Shown here piece by piece: positions 24,889 through 34,626 of a DNA stretch of 53,356 nucleotides. Where the stretch lies: the NCBI GenBank assembly GCA_947646015.1, contig CANSEY010000029.1, forward strand, positions 1 through 53,356, in the 5' to 3' direction. The first letter of the stretch is position 1; each line of letters starts with the position of its first letter. The notes under the pieces were generated by a model. It was not told where the DNA came from. It saw only the letters and a program-made list of their open reading frames with translations, and did no database searches. The translations under genes were made by a program, and so were the position numbers. Source of the DNA: an uncultured Bacteroides sp. (lineage in GTDB: Bacteria; Bacteroidota; Bacteroidia; Bacteroidales; Bacteroidaceae).

Positions 24889-27057
24889 CTACTGCTGTTC
24901 CAACTCAATGACAGCGCTACTGTAATCACCGGATAAACCAATAGGCAAGCCTTGATTCATCAGGAAATCGCCACTGAAAGATTGTCCGTTGGCTGACCCT
25001 GTTGCAGCACGGCTTCCCGGATAGATGTTCAATTCTTTCACGTTGTATTTCTTGTCGGGACTCAGACCTTTGAAACGCATCGGAGCACTAACTTCACCGA
25101 TATGTGATTTTAATTGGTAAGCATAGAATACGGCACGACTCTTGTCCGGCAATACATACATCATGGAGGTGCGGTTACCTTCGTAAGGAGATAAAATACG
25201 GTACAGGTCGCCTGTAAACACTATGTTACGGATACTTTCGTAAGTCTTGATAGCCTCTTTGGCAAAGATTACTTCTTTTTCATTCATGGTGGACGGTTGT
25301 AAATCCATTCCCAAAGCTCCCTGCATAGCTACGTCAAAGCGGAATTTCAGTGGAGTAGTGCGCCCGGTCTGATGATTCGGACTGGCAGAAACATGGCAAC
25401 ACATTGCTATCGAGGGAAAGAACTGTGAATTGCCCCATTGAATAAGGATACGTTGCAAGGCATCGGTATTATCGCTGGGCCAGTATTCCTCGAAGTAGCG
25501 CAGTGAACCGTAATCCAGACGGCCTCCTCCACCAGAGCAAAGCATAAAGTGTACGTCGGGATGTGAATCGCGTACTTTCTTAAAAACATTCAGTAATCCC
25601 CGTCCGTATTCGATCCATATGTGTGACTGTTCGTCGGCAGGTAAATAAGTGGATCCCGGGTTGGTTACAGCACGGTTACAGTCCCATTTCACAAAAGCTA
25701 TCTGAGGGTTATCTTTCAGAATGTCGTGTACACTCTTATATACAAACTCTTGTACTTCGGGATTCGACAGGTCGAGTACCAGTTGCCGGCGAAAGAGAAT
25801 ATGTTCACGTCCCGGTTGCTGGATTACCCAGTCAGGATGTTTTTCGAATAGTTCACTTTGGGGGTTTACCATTTCAGGTTCCACCCAGATACCGAACTTG
25901 ATATCATTATCCGTACATTGTTTTACCAGCCATCCCAGTCCGTTGGGAAGTTTTTCTTTGTTTACCACCCAGTCGCCAAGTCCTGCGTCATCATTGTTGC
26001 GGGGATGTTTCTGTCCAAACCATCCGTCGTCCAGCAGGAAGAGTTCGAAGCCCATCCCTGCAGCATCTTCTATAATTGATTTCAGTTTGGGTTCGTTAAA
26101 GTTGAAGTAAGTGGCTTCCCAGTTGTTCATCAGGGTATAACGTGAATTTTCTCCGTGGCGTAAACCATATTTACGTGCCCAACGGTGGAAATTACGACTG
26201 ACCTGTCCGTTTCCTTTTGTACTGTATGTGTAGAGGAACGAAGGAGTTTGGAATACATCGCCTTTTTTAAGTTTGTAGTGTGATGCGTACGGATTCATTC
26301 CGGCAAGTACACGGAGTTCCTGATTGTTGTTTTTTTCAAACTCCAACTTGAAGTTGGCAGGCCATGCCAGAGCCATCCCTATCACTTCTCCATTGTCTTC
26401 AGTCATCCGTCCGTTCAGGGATAGCAGACACATGGGATGAGCAAAGAATGTGGCACGGGTTCCTAATTTGGAATCTATCACTTTGATGCCTTCTGTCAGT
26501 TCTACTTCACTCATGTTGCATTCTCCGGCCCAGTCACCAGCAAAGTGAGTGAGTCGGTAGGAGGAAGATTTAAAGGAGAGCTGTGCGGAAGCAAACTGGT
26601 AAAGTGTTACCGATTTCTTTTCAGTATGCTGATATATAGTCCATTGTTCTATAAGGTCGCTCTCTTCGTATGCCTTATAGAAAAGTTTCACTTGAAAAGG
26701 ATATAGCGGGTCTTTCAGTGAAATCGTAGTCAGTGTTATGCCGGGTTCCGGAGACTCTTGTTTCACGTTTTCAAAGTTCAGTAGTGTAGAGGTATTACCG
26801 TCTGCATGTACAGCATGAAGGGCCACTTCGTTTTGTTCTCCCATTCCATAAGTCGAATATGCCGGAAAGTTATTGCCCTGTTTCTGTAATACATCGGTGT
26901 CTGCCAGGCGTGGGCCATAATAAACTTGTCTTAGTGATTGATTGGCAACCCTGAAAACAAGTGCTGTGTTGCGTGTCGTAATCTGAATCAGTTCTTGCGC
27001 TGGCAGTGAACAAAAACTCAGGACAAGGCCGATTAATATAAATGTTCTTTTTAGCAT
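24889..27057 (-). CDS. Secreted alpha-galactosidase, GH36
   Basis: 722 residues with a signal peptide (MLKRTFILIGLVLSFCSLPAQ). An N-terminal beta-supersandwich precedes a TIM barrel starting near NNWEATYFNFNE. The catalytic nucleophile is D459 in FVKWDCNRAVTNPGS, the acid/base is the aspartate in EYWPSDNTDA (about 529), and LLDDGWFG and CSGGGGRLDYG are GH36 signatures. It should release terminal alpha-1,6-linked galactose as from melibiose, raffinose or galactomannan fragments in the periplasm. It is the last gene of the glycan locus, 113 bases after GH31, and the intervening RNA can fold into a branched structure. Confidence 0.92.
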   Translation of the reverse strand: MLKRTFILIGLVLSFCSLPAQELIQITTRNTALVFRVANQSLRQVYYGPRLADTDVLQKQGNNFPAYSTYGMGEQNEVALHAVHADGNTSTLLNFENVKQESPEPGITLTTISLKDPLYPFQVKLFYKAYEESDLIEQWTIYQHTEKKSVTLYQFASAQLSFKSSSYRLTHFAGDWAGECNMSEVELTEGIKVIDSKLGTRATFFAHPMCLLSLNGRMTEDNGEVIGMALAWPANFKLEFEKNNNQELRVLAGMNPYASHYKLKKGDVFQTPSFLYTYSTKGNGQVSRNFHRWARKYGLRHGENSRYTLMNNWEATYFNFNEPKLKSIIEDAAGMGFELFLLDDGWFGQKHPRNNDDAGLGDWVVNKEKLPNGLGWLVKQCTDNDIKFGIWVEPEMVNPQSELFEKHPDWVIQQPGREHILFRRQLVLDLSNPEVQEFVYKSVHDILKDNPQIAFVKWDCNRAVTNPGSTYLPADEQSHIWIEYGRGLLNVFKKVRDSHPDVHFMLCSGGGGRLDYGSLRYFEEYWPSDNTDALQRILIQWGNSQFFPSIAMCCHVSASPNHQTGRTTPLKFRFDVAMQGALGMDLQPSTMNEKEVIFAKEAIKTYESIRNIVFTGDLYRILSPYEGNRTSMMYVLPDKSRAVFYAYQLKSHIGEVSAPMRFKGLSPDKKYNVKELNIYPGSRAATGSANGQSFSGDFLMNQGLPIGLSGDYSSAVIELEQQ

Positions 27058-27072
27058 TGTACTTTATTTGAG

Positions 27073-27164
27073 GGCCTTATCCCGCTACTTTCCCAATTGG
27101 CGGGTAGGAATTGCTATTGGTTTTTCCAATCTGCTTTGTGGGGGGAGGAGAGTGGGAAAAGGCC
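27073..27164 (-). other. Intercistronic RNA able to form a branched structure
   Basis: Complementary segments GGCCTT/AAGGCC (27073-27078 with 27159-27164) enclose two hairpins: ATTGG/CCAAT (27116-27120 with 27126-27130) and CCCGC/GCGGG (27081-27085 with 27100-27104). The layout resembles a three-way junction between GH31 and GH36. No riboswitch class was recognised. Confidence 0.4.
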
Positions 27165-27170
27165 GTATTA

Positions 27171-29408
27171 TTATTGTATTTTGATTACAATCGGTTTATG
27201 GATATCCATTACCTTAATAGGTACGATAACTCCGTTTAATTCTTGATTGGGAGTTGTTCGAGCCTTTTTGCCGTTTACCGACACACGGGCCTGTACCGGA
27301 ATCCCCGGCAGTTCGATCCGGTAGGCACGTTTTCGGGGCTGTCCTTCATAAGTCCCTTCTACCGGAGATACAGTGATGATCGTCTGTCCCCCTGATTTCT
27401 GATAGTTGAGGCGTGTGGTGGCATACTTCCCTTGCAGGTAGTCTTGGGTCAGTCCGTCGTCTTCGTACAGGATATAAGTATTGTTTGCTCCTTCTTTGCC
27501 CGGATAACAACGTACGATCAATTCTGTGAGCGGGGTGGAACACATTCGTTCCGTATAAGGCTGCATCGGCAGAGGACAACCTCCCTTGATGAACAATGGA
27601 AATTGTTCCAGCGGGCTTTTCGTTTTGATCACTTGCCCGCCTTCTTGTCTTTCTCCGGTGAAGAAATTATACCAGTCGGTTCCACCGGGCAGCCAGACCT
27701 CTTGTGTGGCTATCTTTTTTTCTCCTTCTCCCTTGGAGGTGATGGGAGCACCCAACAAGAGGTCACCGAAGAGAAATTGTCCCGGATACTGATAGGCTTT
27801 CTCTTCGTCCGGATATTCAATGTACATTCCCCGGTTAAGTGGCAACATATCTGTATGGCATTGGCGGACGGAAGAGTAGATGTAGGGCATCAGTTGAGAG
27901 CGCAGGTGGTAAATCCGGTGCATTGCCTTTTCTGCTTCTACGCCCCAGAGCCAGGGACGGCGGTCGAGTTTTTCGTCGTACACCGAGTGGATGCGGAGTG
28001 AAGAATTCAGCAATCCGAACTGTGTCCAGCGAGTGTAAAGTTCCGGGTCGGTTCCGTCGTAGAATCCGCCAAGGTCATGTGCCCAGAAGAAACAACCTGC
28101 ATTGCCGCTGGTGGTAGTCAGGTCGACCTCAAAGCGGAGTAAGTCCCAGTTGCCCACAGCATCACCGGAGAATTGAATCGGGTGACGATGGTCGCCCCAT
28201 CCGGCCCAACGGCTGAAACCTGCACCGCGAAGGTGGTTACCGGACGAATAATTATAATAGATGTGATTCATCCAGGGAAGATGTTTCATATTTGTTCCCC
28301 GTACCAGAGGATATAGATAATCTTGTTGCCAGTCGAGCCACCAGAAGGCTACTCCCATGGAATCACTTTCCTGATGAGCATGTTTCATGAAAGCATTCAT
28401 ATAGTCACGGTCACCTGCGTCAAACAGGGGTACACCTGTTTGCTGGGTATCGACTCCCAAATCTCGTACAAAAGCTTGATAACTATCTTCGTGCGGACGG
28501 ATGCCGTCGTGTGGATGTTCGTTCAGTACTACGTAGATATGATCGTCTTTGAAGTCTTTTATCAGTTTCTCCGGTTCGGGAATCAGTTTACGGTTCCAGC
28601 TATAGCCTGTCCAACCCCGTGTGCCGGCATGTCCGGTTCCGACTTTGGCATTTTGTGTATGCCATCCCATATCGAACACCATGATATCGAGGGGAAAGTC
28701 GTGTTCACGATATTCCCGTACCAACTGGCGATAATCTTCGTCTGTGTAGTTCCACCAGCGGCAATACCAAGATCCGTGTACATATTTGCGGGTCATCGGT
28801 GATGGTCCGCTGACTGCCTGAAGTGATTTCAAGGCTGCCTTGTAGTCATTACCGTAAACAAACAAATACAGATCCTGAACATGGTTACGGTCACGTGTCG
28901 CCACCCATCCGTTTTTTAGGACTTCCTTACCGGTATCATTAATAAGATACCAGCCGTCCCGGCTCAATAACCCTTCCTGGCGGTCGATGGGACCTTCTAC
29001 GTCGTCAAGCGTCGTCACTGCTCCCAATAGATTCCGGCTTTGGCGGCTGGCTATGTACCAACGTTTTTCTTTAGGGGAGTCTCCGTTTCGGAAATAGACA
29101 AACAAGTTGGTTTGTCCGAAGGGAAATCCGTCATTGTAATACTCGATACGCATGGCGGGAGTGGTCATGATGTAACGGTTGCCTTCTTTACGCTCTACTT
29201 TTACTTCGGTACATCTGGGGGTACGGTCTACAGCGAAGAGGGTAGAGTCGTTCAGGAACTTTCCCTGCTGTGCGTATTCCATACGTACCAGATGGTCGGT
29301 GATAAAGGTAAAACGGCTATTGCCTATGACTACTGGGTTTGAACTGGAGGATGGCAGGCAAAAGAGTAGCCCGGCTATCCAAAGGATGGTTCGTTGGATG
29401 TTTCTCAT
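27171..29408 (-). CDS. Secreted glycoside hydrolase family 31
   Basis: 745 residues from ATG 29408. An upstream in-frame ATG at 29492 adds 28 basic residues before the signal peptide MRNIQRTILWIAGLLFCLPS and is unlikely. GH31 order: N-terminal beta-sandwich, barrel beginning VHGSWYCRWWNYTDEDY, and the segment AFWWLDWQQDYLYP at the nucleophile position (about D359), where the canonical form is WnDMNE. The acid/base aspartate is in FSGDAVGNWD (about D416), followed by AHDLGGF. The C-terminal beta domains contain YEDDGLTQDY. It should cleave an alpha-linked glucose, xylose, galactose or N-acetyl-sugar; specificity is unclear. It lies after susD with a 107-base gap holding a hairpin. Confidence 0.88.
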   Translation of the reverse strand: MRNIQRTILWIAGLLFCLPSSSSNPVVIGNSRFTFITDHLVRMEYAQQGKFLNDSTLFAVDRTPRCTEVKVERKEGNRYIMTTPAMRIEYYNDGFPFGQTNLFVYFRNGDSPKEKRWYIASRQSRNLLGAVTTLDDVEGPIDRQEGLLSRDGWYLINDTGKEVLKNGWVATRDRNHVQDLYLFVYGNDYKAALKSLQAVSGPSPMTRKYVHGSWYCRWWNYTDEDYRQLVREYREHDFPLDIMVFDMGWHTQNAKVGTGHAGTRGWTGYSWNRKLIPEPEKLIKDFKDDHIYVVLNEHPHDGIRPHEDSYQAFVRDLGVDTQQTGVPLFDAGDRDYMNAFMKHAHQESDSMGVAFWWLDWQQDYLYPLVRGTNMKHLPWMNHIYYNYSSGNHLRGAGFSRWAGWGDHRHPIQFSGDAVGNWDLLRFEVDLTTTSGNAGCFFWAHDLGGFYDGTDPELYTRWTQFGLLNSSLRIHSVYDEKLDRRPWLWGVEAEKAMHRIYHLRSQLMPYIYSSVRQCHTDMLPLNRGMYIEYPDEEKAYQYPGQFLFGDLLLGAPITSKGEGEKKIATQEVWLPGGTDWYNFFTGERQEGGQVIKTKSPLEQFPLFIKGGCPLPMQPYTERMCSTPLTELIVRCYPGKEGANNTYILYEDDGLTQDYLQGKYATTRLNYQKSGGQTIITVSPVEGTYEGQPRKRAYRIELPGIPVQARVSVNGKKARTTPNQELNGVIVPIKVMDIHKPIVIKIQ

Positions 29409-29463
29409 GTCGTTTTTATTTTTGTTAAATGAACTGTTCAGGTTATCTCTATATCTTCTTTTT

Positions 29464-29505
29464 ATCCGGTAGACCCTCGTATACTCGGACAAGGGTCCAC
29501 CGGAT
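29464..29505 (-). other. Stable hairpin between susD-like and GH31 genes
   Basis: ATCCGGT/ACCGGAT (29464-29470 with 29499-29505) and GACCC/GGGTC (29472-29476 with 29493-29497) are separated by one mismatched pair. It lacks a minus-strand T-tract, so it is more likely an mRNA stability or processing element than a terminator. Confidence 0.5.
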
Positions 29506-29515
29506 GTTTCTCCCT

Positions 29516-31231
29516 TTATGGATTCTGTTCCAAGACTCCCGGATATGAATCGATCTCACGTTGAGGGATGAATTCGATTACTGCCGGATCGTCAGCTGAA
29601 ATGGTCAGGCGGACCGAAGTTGCGGCTCCACGGTCGTGAGTACCCGGATAGGTACGGTTCATGGTCAGTCCGTTGCGGAAGATGTCGAAGCGGCGATGCC
29701 CTTCGAAAGCCAACTCCTTGCGGCGTTCCTCCAATACATATTCCAACATGGTTTTACCGGGTTTCATGTCACCGGCCGAAAGTGCGGGTATGTGTGCCCG
29801 GGTACGGATTACGTTGAGGTCTGCCAAAGCATCACCCAATGCCGGTTCTTTGGCATAGGCTTCCGCACGGTTCAGGTACATTTCGCCCAGACGGAGAACA
29901 GTTGGTGACCACAGCTGGGGTTGGTTTTCTTGTTTGGAGCATTTGTATACGTAGTACTTCGGATAGTCATTGCGTTTTGCCATCAGATTTTGGATGGTCA
30001 CGTAATGTTTTTCGTATGTGCCCGGGGTGGGATTGTCTTTACCCGATTTCAGTCTCGATTCTACGTAATAGCCTCCGGCATCCTGCTTCATGGTCAGTGT
30101 GTCTTTGTATTCATACTTCGACAAATAGGCATCTTTGATCCGGTAGTTTCCGTTTTCTTCTATGATTTCGTTCCAGCGGTAATACTTTCTGGGGACTCCA
30201 TCTTCTTCGGAGGATTCGATATAGATAAATTCTTTACGATATTCACCTGTCTCGTCATCTTTCAGGTATTGCGGAACGATATATCGTGAGCGCAAGTCCT
30301 CCGGATATTCCGCATACGCATCCCGGAGTGGGTCGGAAGCATACAACTCTCCCCAGCCTACCCCATCGATATTGGCATAAAAGCCTCCGATAGAGTTCCA
30401 ACCGTAGTCGTCTTTATCTTTAGTACAACGGATGGCAAAGATGATTTCCGGATTATCTTCCGGTACCAAAACATTGGCTGTAGCATAAGCTTCTCCTTCC
30501 AGTAAAGTACGTCCTGAACTTTCGATTACTTCGGTAGCGTATTCGGCAGCCAGCTTATTGTTACCCATGTACAGATAGACGCGTGACAACAGAGCCTTGG
30601 CTGCACTGGGACCGGCGTAGATGTTCGACTCCGAATTCAGCAGTGTTTCTGCTTTCTTCAGGTCTTTCAGGATTTGCTCGTAAGATTCCTTTACGGTGGA
30701 GCGCATTGGATAGTCGTTTATGTCTGCCGTCAGTTTCAGGGGAATCCCGAGGTTGGTTTCCGGTGACTGATTGTAAGGACGACCGAAGACATTGACCAGT
30801 ACAAATTCCAGCCATCCTCTGAGGAAGTAGTTTTCACCAATCAGCTGGTCCATCTCTTTGCTCTCTCCTTCCTGTGCTTTCTCAAGTATTTTGTTGGAGT
30901 TGATGATGGAGCGGTAGGCCCATCCCCACATGTTCGACATATGGTAGTTGTCCGTGATGCGCTGGTAGTTGTAGATATACATTAATGCATCCGACGACAC
31001 TCCGCTCAACGAAACGTTATCACTGGCCAACTCGCCTGCATAGTGCCACCCCTGGTGGAAGGCTGTCTGTTTAAATACGGCATAGTTACCACGGGTGGCA
31101 GACAGCAGAGATTCATAACTGCCATCCAGCTCGTCCTCTGTCAGTTGGTTGTAGGGGAGTTCCTCTATGGAGCAAGCCGAAAGTCCGATCAGAGAAACGA
31201 AAAAGCAAGATACGATATGTTTGATTTTCAT
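29516..31231 (-). CDS. SusD/RagB-family surface glycan-binding lipoprotein
   Basis: 571 residues from ATG 31231; a longer frame from 31261 only adds ten residues in front of the lipoprotein signal. The signal MKIKHIVSCFFVSLIGLSAC has the lipid-anchor cysteine at residue 20, so the protein is tethered to the outer membrane. RagB/SusD hallmarks include ENYFLRGWLEFVLVNVFG in the N-terminal TPR-like region and LRLGEMYLNRAEAYA plus LEERRKELAFEGHRRFD near the C-terminus. It captures the oligosaccharide and acts as a lid for the SusC channel encoded 16 bases upstream. Ligand specificity cannot be read from sequence. Confidence 0.95.
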   Translation of the reverse strand: MKIKHIVSCFFVSLIGLSACSIEELPYNQLTEDELDGSYESLLSATRGNYAVFKQTAFHQGWHYAGELASDNVSLSGVSSDALMYIYNYQRITDNYHMSNMWGWAYRSIINSNKILEKAQEGESKEMDQLIGENYFLRGWLEFVLVNVFGRPYNQSPETNLGIPLKLTADINDYPMRSTVKESYEQILKDLKKAETLLNSESNIYAGPSAAKALLSRVYLYMGNNKLAAEYATEVIESSGRTLLEGEAYATANVLVPEDNPEIIFAIRCTKDKDDYGWNSIGGFYANIDGVGWGELYASDPLRDAYAEYPEDLRSRYIVPQYLKDDETGEYRKEFIYIESSEEDGVPRKYYRWNEIIEENGNYRIKDAYLSKYEYKDTLTMKQDAGGYYVESRLKSGKDNPTPGTYEKHYVTIQNLMAKRNDYPKYYVYKCSKQENQPQLWSPTVLRLGEMYLNRAEAYAKEPALGDALADLNVIRTRAHIPALSAGDMKPGKTMLEYVLEERRKELAFEGHRRFDIFRNGLTMNRTYPGTHDRGAATSVRLTISADDPAVIEFIPQREIDSYPGVLEQNP

Positions 31232-31247
31232 AATATGACGTGATTTT

Positions 31248-34200
31248 TTAGAATGAAACATTAAGGCCGAACACGATTCTTCTGCTCAACGGATAGATAG
31301 TACCTGCATAACCGTCGGTACTGCTGTCCGACAATTGGGGAGATACCCCCGAGAATGGGGTAAGCGTGAATAGATTATCAGCACTGCAAGAGACGTTGAC
31401 CCGTTGCAAGCCCAGTTTCCCGCATAACTTCTCCGGTATGGAATACCCCAGTGATAAGTTGCGCAAGCTGAAGTAATTGCCTTTCTCCAAATAGCGTGAA
31501 GACGATTTGTTAGAGTTTTTGTTACCTCCGTTAATGGCTTTCGGATGCGTGGCGATGTCTCCTTCTTTTTCCCAGCGTTTCCAGCCGCTTTTCAGTTTCA
31601 TTGAATTGTAGTCGGCATAAGCACCGTCGGAATCGAGCAATTCGCGGGATTGGTTATAAAGCAGGTTCCCGTATACAAAGTCGAAGTTGGCAGTCAGTGT
31701 AAAACCTTTATAGCTAAATGAATTCATCCATCCACCGGTAAACTTCGGCGCGGCAGAACCACAATATACACGGTCGGCTTTATTGTAAGAGTCGGTAGTT
31801 GTGCGTTTGCCATTCTCATCGGTGGTATACCACAATGGAGAACCGTTAGCAGGATCTACACCGGCCCATTCTCTCAGATACCATTCATCCATATCCCGTC
31901 CTTCTTCCAGGCGTTTCAATCCCTTCAGTTCCGGTTTCCCTCCATAAAGTTCGGTAACCCGGTTTCGGTTGAATCCAATGTTGAAGTCACTGGTCCACTG
32001 GAATTTTGAGGTACGGATGACATCTGCATTAAGACTGATTTCGAGGCCTTTATTATTGATGGCACCTACATTTTTATATTGTCCGGTGTAGCCTGATATA
32101 TTGGGTAGCGGGGCATAGTACAGTAAGTCCGAGGTGTTTTTATTGTACAGGTCGATGGTGACTCCGAAGCGATCGAAGAACCGTGCGTCGATACCGATAT
32201 TGGTGGTGTAACATTTCTCCCACGACAGGTCGGCATTCCCCATCTGTGAAGGGAAGTAAGCTACTTCGTCATTATACATCATTGAAGAATAGAGCGGGTA
32301 GTGTCCGTAGTATGCTCCGGGAGTGTTACCCAGAGAACCATAACTGACTCTCACTTTTAGTTGGTTGACAGACTCACGAAGAGATTCGAAAAAAGTTTCG
32401 TTCTGGATATTCCAGCCGCCACTGACTGTGAAGAAGTGTCCCATACGATTGTTTTTACCGAAACAAGATGATTCGTCCATGCGATACGATACTTGTCCCA
32501 TGTAGCGGTTATCATAGTCGTAGTTGGCATTGAACAGTGCCGATTGGGTGGCAATGGCGTCTTTGTATCCACCGATGGATTTAATACCGGTTGTTACGTC
32601 CAGAATCTCTCTGCCAGGCTGTATGCCTCGTCCTTCGGCGGAAGTCGATTCGTAAAAGTGGCGGGTATATTCGTAAGCTCCCAGTGCGTTGACTTTGTGT
32701 TTGCCGAATGATTTCTCAAAACGTATCATTTGGTTGGTGAATTGCTTGGTCAGTAGTGAATTAGAGTTGGATAACGACCCTTTGTCCGATTGCCCCGAAC
32801 GCGAACGCTTGTCCGTGTAGCTCTCGGAGCGGTTACTGATATAGCGAATATAGTTGTTTGACTCGAAACGCAACCAATCCGTAATCTGATAATTGAAATT
32901 AATGGTTCCGTCAACCGTCAGTTTTTTCGAACGGCTCCAGTTCCATTGCAGGTCATACATGTCGTTGATTCCGTCACGTCCTCTCCAGTCTTGTTCTTGT
33001 CCCGAGCGGATAGAACCGTCTTCATTGTAAGGGAAATCCCAAGGGAGGTAGAGATAAGTGTTGTACACGCTGCGTTGCTGACTGTCTGTGCGCGAGAGCG
33101 AACCTGAAATCTTGGTTGACATGGTGAAGCGGTCTGTAAACTTCACATCATTGTTGGAACGGAAAGTGAAGCGGTCCAATGTAAAGTCCTTAATGGCTCC
33201 CTCTTCGCGGTAGTAGTCTGCCATAACAAAGGAACGCATACGACCGCTGCTTCCGGTATAGGTAATGTTTGCGTTGGTATATAATCCTGGTTTGGAAGCT
33301 TCTTTAAACCAGTCTGTGTTGTGTTTCAGAAGTTCTTCTGTGAACCACGACTGATTATTCCAGGATTTCTGATAGTCATAAAGTTCTTGTGAATTCATCA
33401 TCTCAAGGCGCCCGGTCGATAGTAAGGATACACCGGCATTGACCGATACACTATATTTGTTGGCATCATATTCGCCTCTTTTGGTGGTTACTACAATAAC
33501 ACCGTTGGCGGCACGCGAACCGTACAATGCGGTAGCCGAACCATCTTTCAGCACACTGATATTGTCTATCTCGTTCGGGTTCAGTCCCGGATCCTCACCT
33601 ACAATCACACCGTCGACTACCCAAAGTGGAGAGACAGACGAGTTCAGTGTGCCTTTACCACGAATACGGATTTTGCTGGCTTGGCCCGGTTCGCCGGATG
33701 AACCTGAGACATATACGCCGGATACTTTTCCTTGGAGCATACTTCCTACTTCCAGTGTGTTTACGTCTTTCAATTTATCGGCTTTCACTACGGCTACCGA
33801 TCCGGTTACGGCCGACTTCGTCTGTACGGTGTAACCTACTACGACAACTTCTTCCAGTGTTTTAGTGTCTTCCAGTAATTTGATATTGAGCGTTTTTTGT
33901 GAATCGATTTTGATAGTTTGTGTCAGGTATCCGATGAAAGAAACAATCAGTTCGTCACCGGTAGCTGCTTCGATGGAAAATTCTCCGTCGATATTAGTAC
34001 TCACACCTGTACCTGTGCCCTTTATCATGATGTTGGCTCCGATGATAGTTTCTCCTTTGATGTCTTTCACCACTCCTGTAATATGACGTTTTTGCTGTGC
34101 AGCGTCTGTTTGAGTTGTTTTTGCCATCAGCATGATGTTGTGTCCTTCCATGGCATAACCTACATTGGTGCTACGGAATAGAGAAGAAAGTACATCAGCT

Positions 34201-34475
34201 ACCCGTTGCTGACTTACATTGACGGTTTTGCGTTGATTTACATCTACCTCCTTCTCGGAATATACGAACAGGTAATCTGTCTGGCGTTCGATTTCGCCCA
34301 GGATTTCCCGTATCGGTTTATTGTTTTTCGAGATAGATACCTTTGTTTCCTGAGAGTTCGCATTGCCGGCGAATACTCCCGAGATGAAAACGAAAAGGAA
34401 TAAAACTATCATTTTCATAGTATGTGAAATTGATTTATTTACGATTTTACTTGTTTTTATCAGAGTGTTTTTCAT
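31248..34475 (-). CDS. SusC-like TonB-dependent outer-membrane transporter with STN domain
   Basis: About 1075 residues; ATGs at 34487 and 34475 are both possible, and I take the second (MKNTLIKTSK). Order: signal peptide ending near FAGNANSQ, then an STN signalling domain (KVSISKNNKPIREILGEIER, with NVSQQRVADVLSSLF). A carboxypeptidase-regulatory-like domain follows (ITGVVKDIKGETIIGANIMIKG), then the SusC motif EEVVVVGY, the plug (SVLKDGSATALYGSRAANGV) and a 22-strand barrel. The STN domain pairs this importer with the adjacent FecR-like anti-sigma factor, so substrate binding can induce the locus. Imports oligosaccharide across the outer membrane using TonB energy. Confidence 0.95.
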   Translation of the reverse strand: MKNTLIKTSKIVNKSISHTMKMIVLFLFVFISGVFAGNANSQETKVSISKNNKPIREILGEIERQTDYLFVYSEKEVDVNQRKTVNVSQQRVADVLSSLFRSTNVGYAMEGHNIMLMAKTTQTDAAQQKRHITGVVKDIKGETIIGANIMIKGTGTGVSTNIDGEFSIEAATGDELIVSFIGYLTQTIKIDSQKTLNIKLLEDTKTLEEVVVVGYTVQTKSAVTGSVAVVKADKLKDVNTLEVGSMLQGKVSGVYVSGSSGEPGQASKIRIRGKGTLNSSVSPLWVVDGVIVGEDPGLNPNEIDNISVLKDGSATALYGSRAANGVIVVTTKRGEYDANKYSVSVNAGVSLLSTGRLEMMNSQELYDYQKSWNNQSWFTEELLKHNTDWFKEASKPGLYTNANITYTGSSGRMRSFVMADYYREEGAIKDFTLDRFTFRSNNDVKFTDRFTMSTKISGSLSRTDSQQRSVYNTYLYLPWDFPYNEDGSIRSGQEQDWRGRDGINDMYDLQWNWSRSKKLTVDGTINFNYQITDWLRFESNNYIRYISNRSESYTDKRSRSGQSDKGSLSNSNSLLTKQFTNQMIRFEKSFGKHKVNALGAYEYTRHFYESTSAEGRGIQPGREILDVTTGIKSIGGYKDAIATQSALFNANYDYDNRYMGQVSYRMDESSCFGKNNRMGHFFTVSGGWNIQNETFFESLRESVNQLKVRVSYGSLGNTPGAYYGHYPLYSSMMYNDEVAYFPSQMGNADLSWEKCYTTNIGIDARFFDRFGVTIDLYNKNTSDLLYYAPLPNISGYTGQYKNVGAINNKGLEISLNADVIRTSKFQWTSDFNIGFNRNRVTELYGGKPELKGLKRLEEGRDMDEWYLREWAGVDPANGSPLWYTTDENGKRTTTDSYNKADRVYCGSAAPKFTGGWMNSFSYKGFTLTANFDFVYGNLLYNQSRELLDSDGAYADYNSMKLKSGWKRWEKEGDIATHPKAINGGNKNSNKSSSRYLEKGNYFSLRNLSLGYSIPEKLCGKLGLQRVNVSCSADNLFTLTPFSGVSPQLSDSSTDGYAGTIYPLSRRIVFGLNVSF

Positions 34476-34626
34476 ACATTTGTACACTATGTTAATTAAT
34501 ACTCACTAAGTTTTCGCAGACTGGGGTGTTGTTAACCCGGAGCCGGAAGTGTGCCACCACTTTCGGCTCTTTTTGTTCTTATGTTTTCATTGGTTCCTGT
34601 TTTTAGTTTAAAGTTAATACTTGTTT

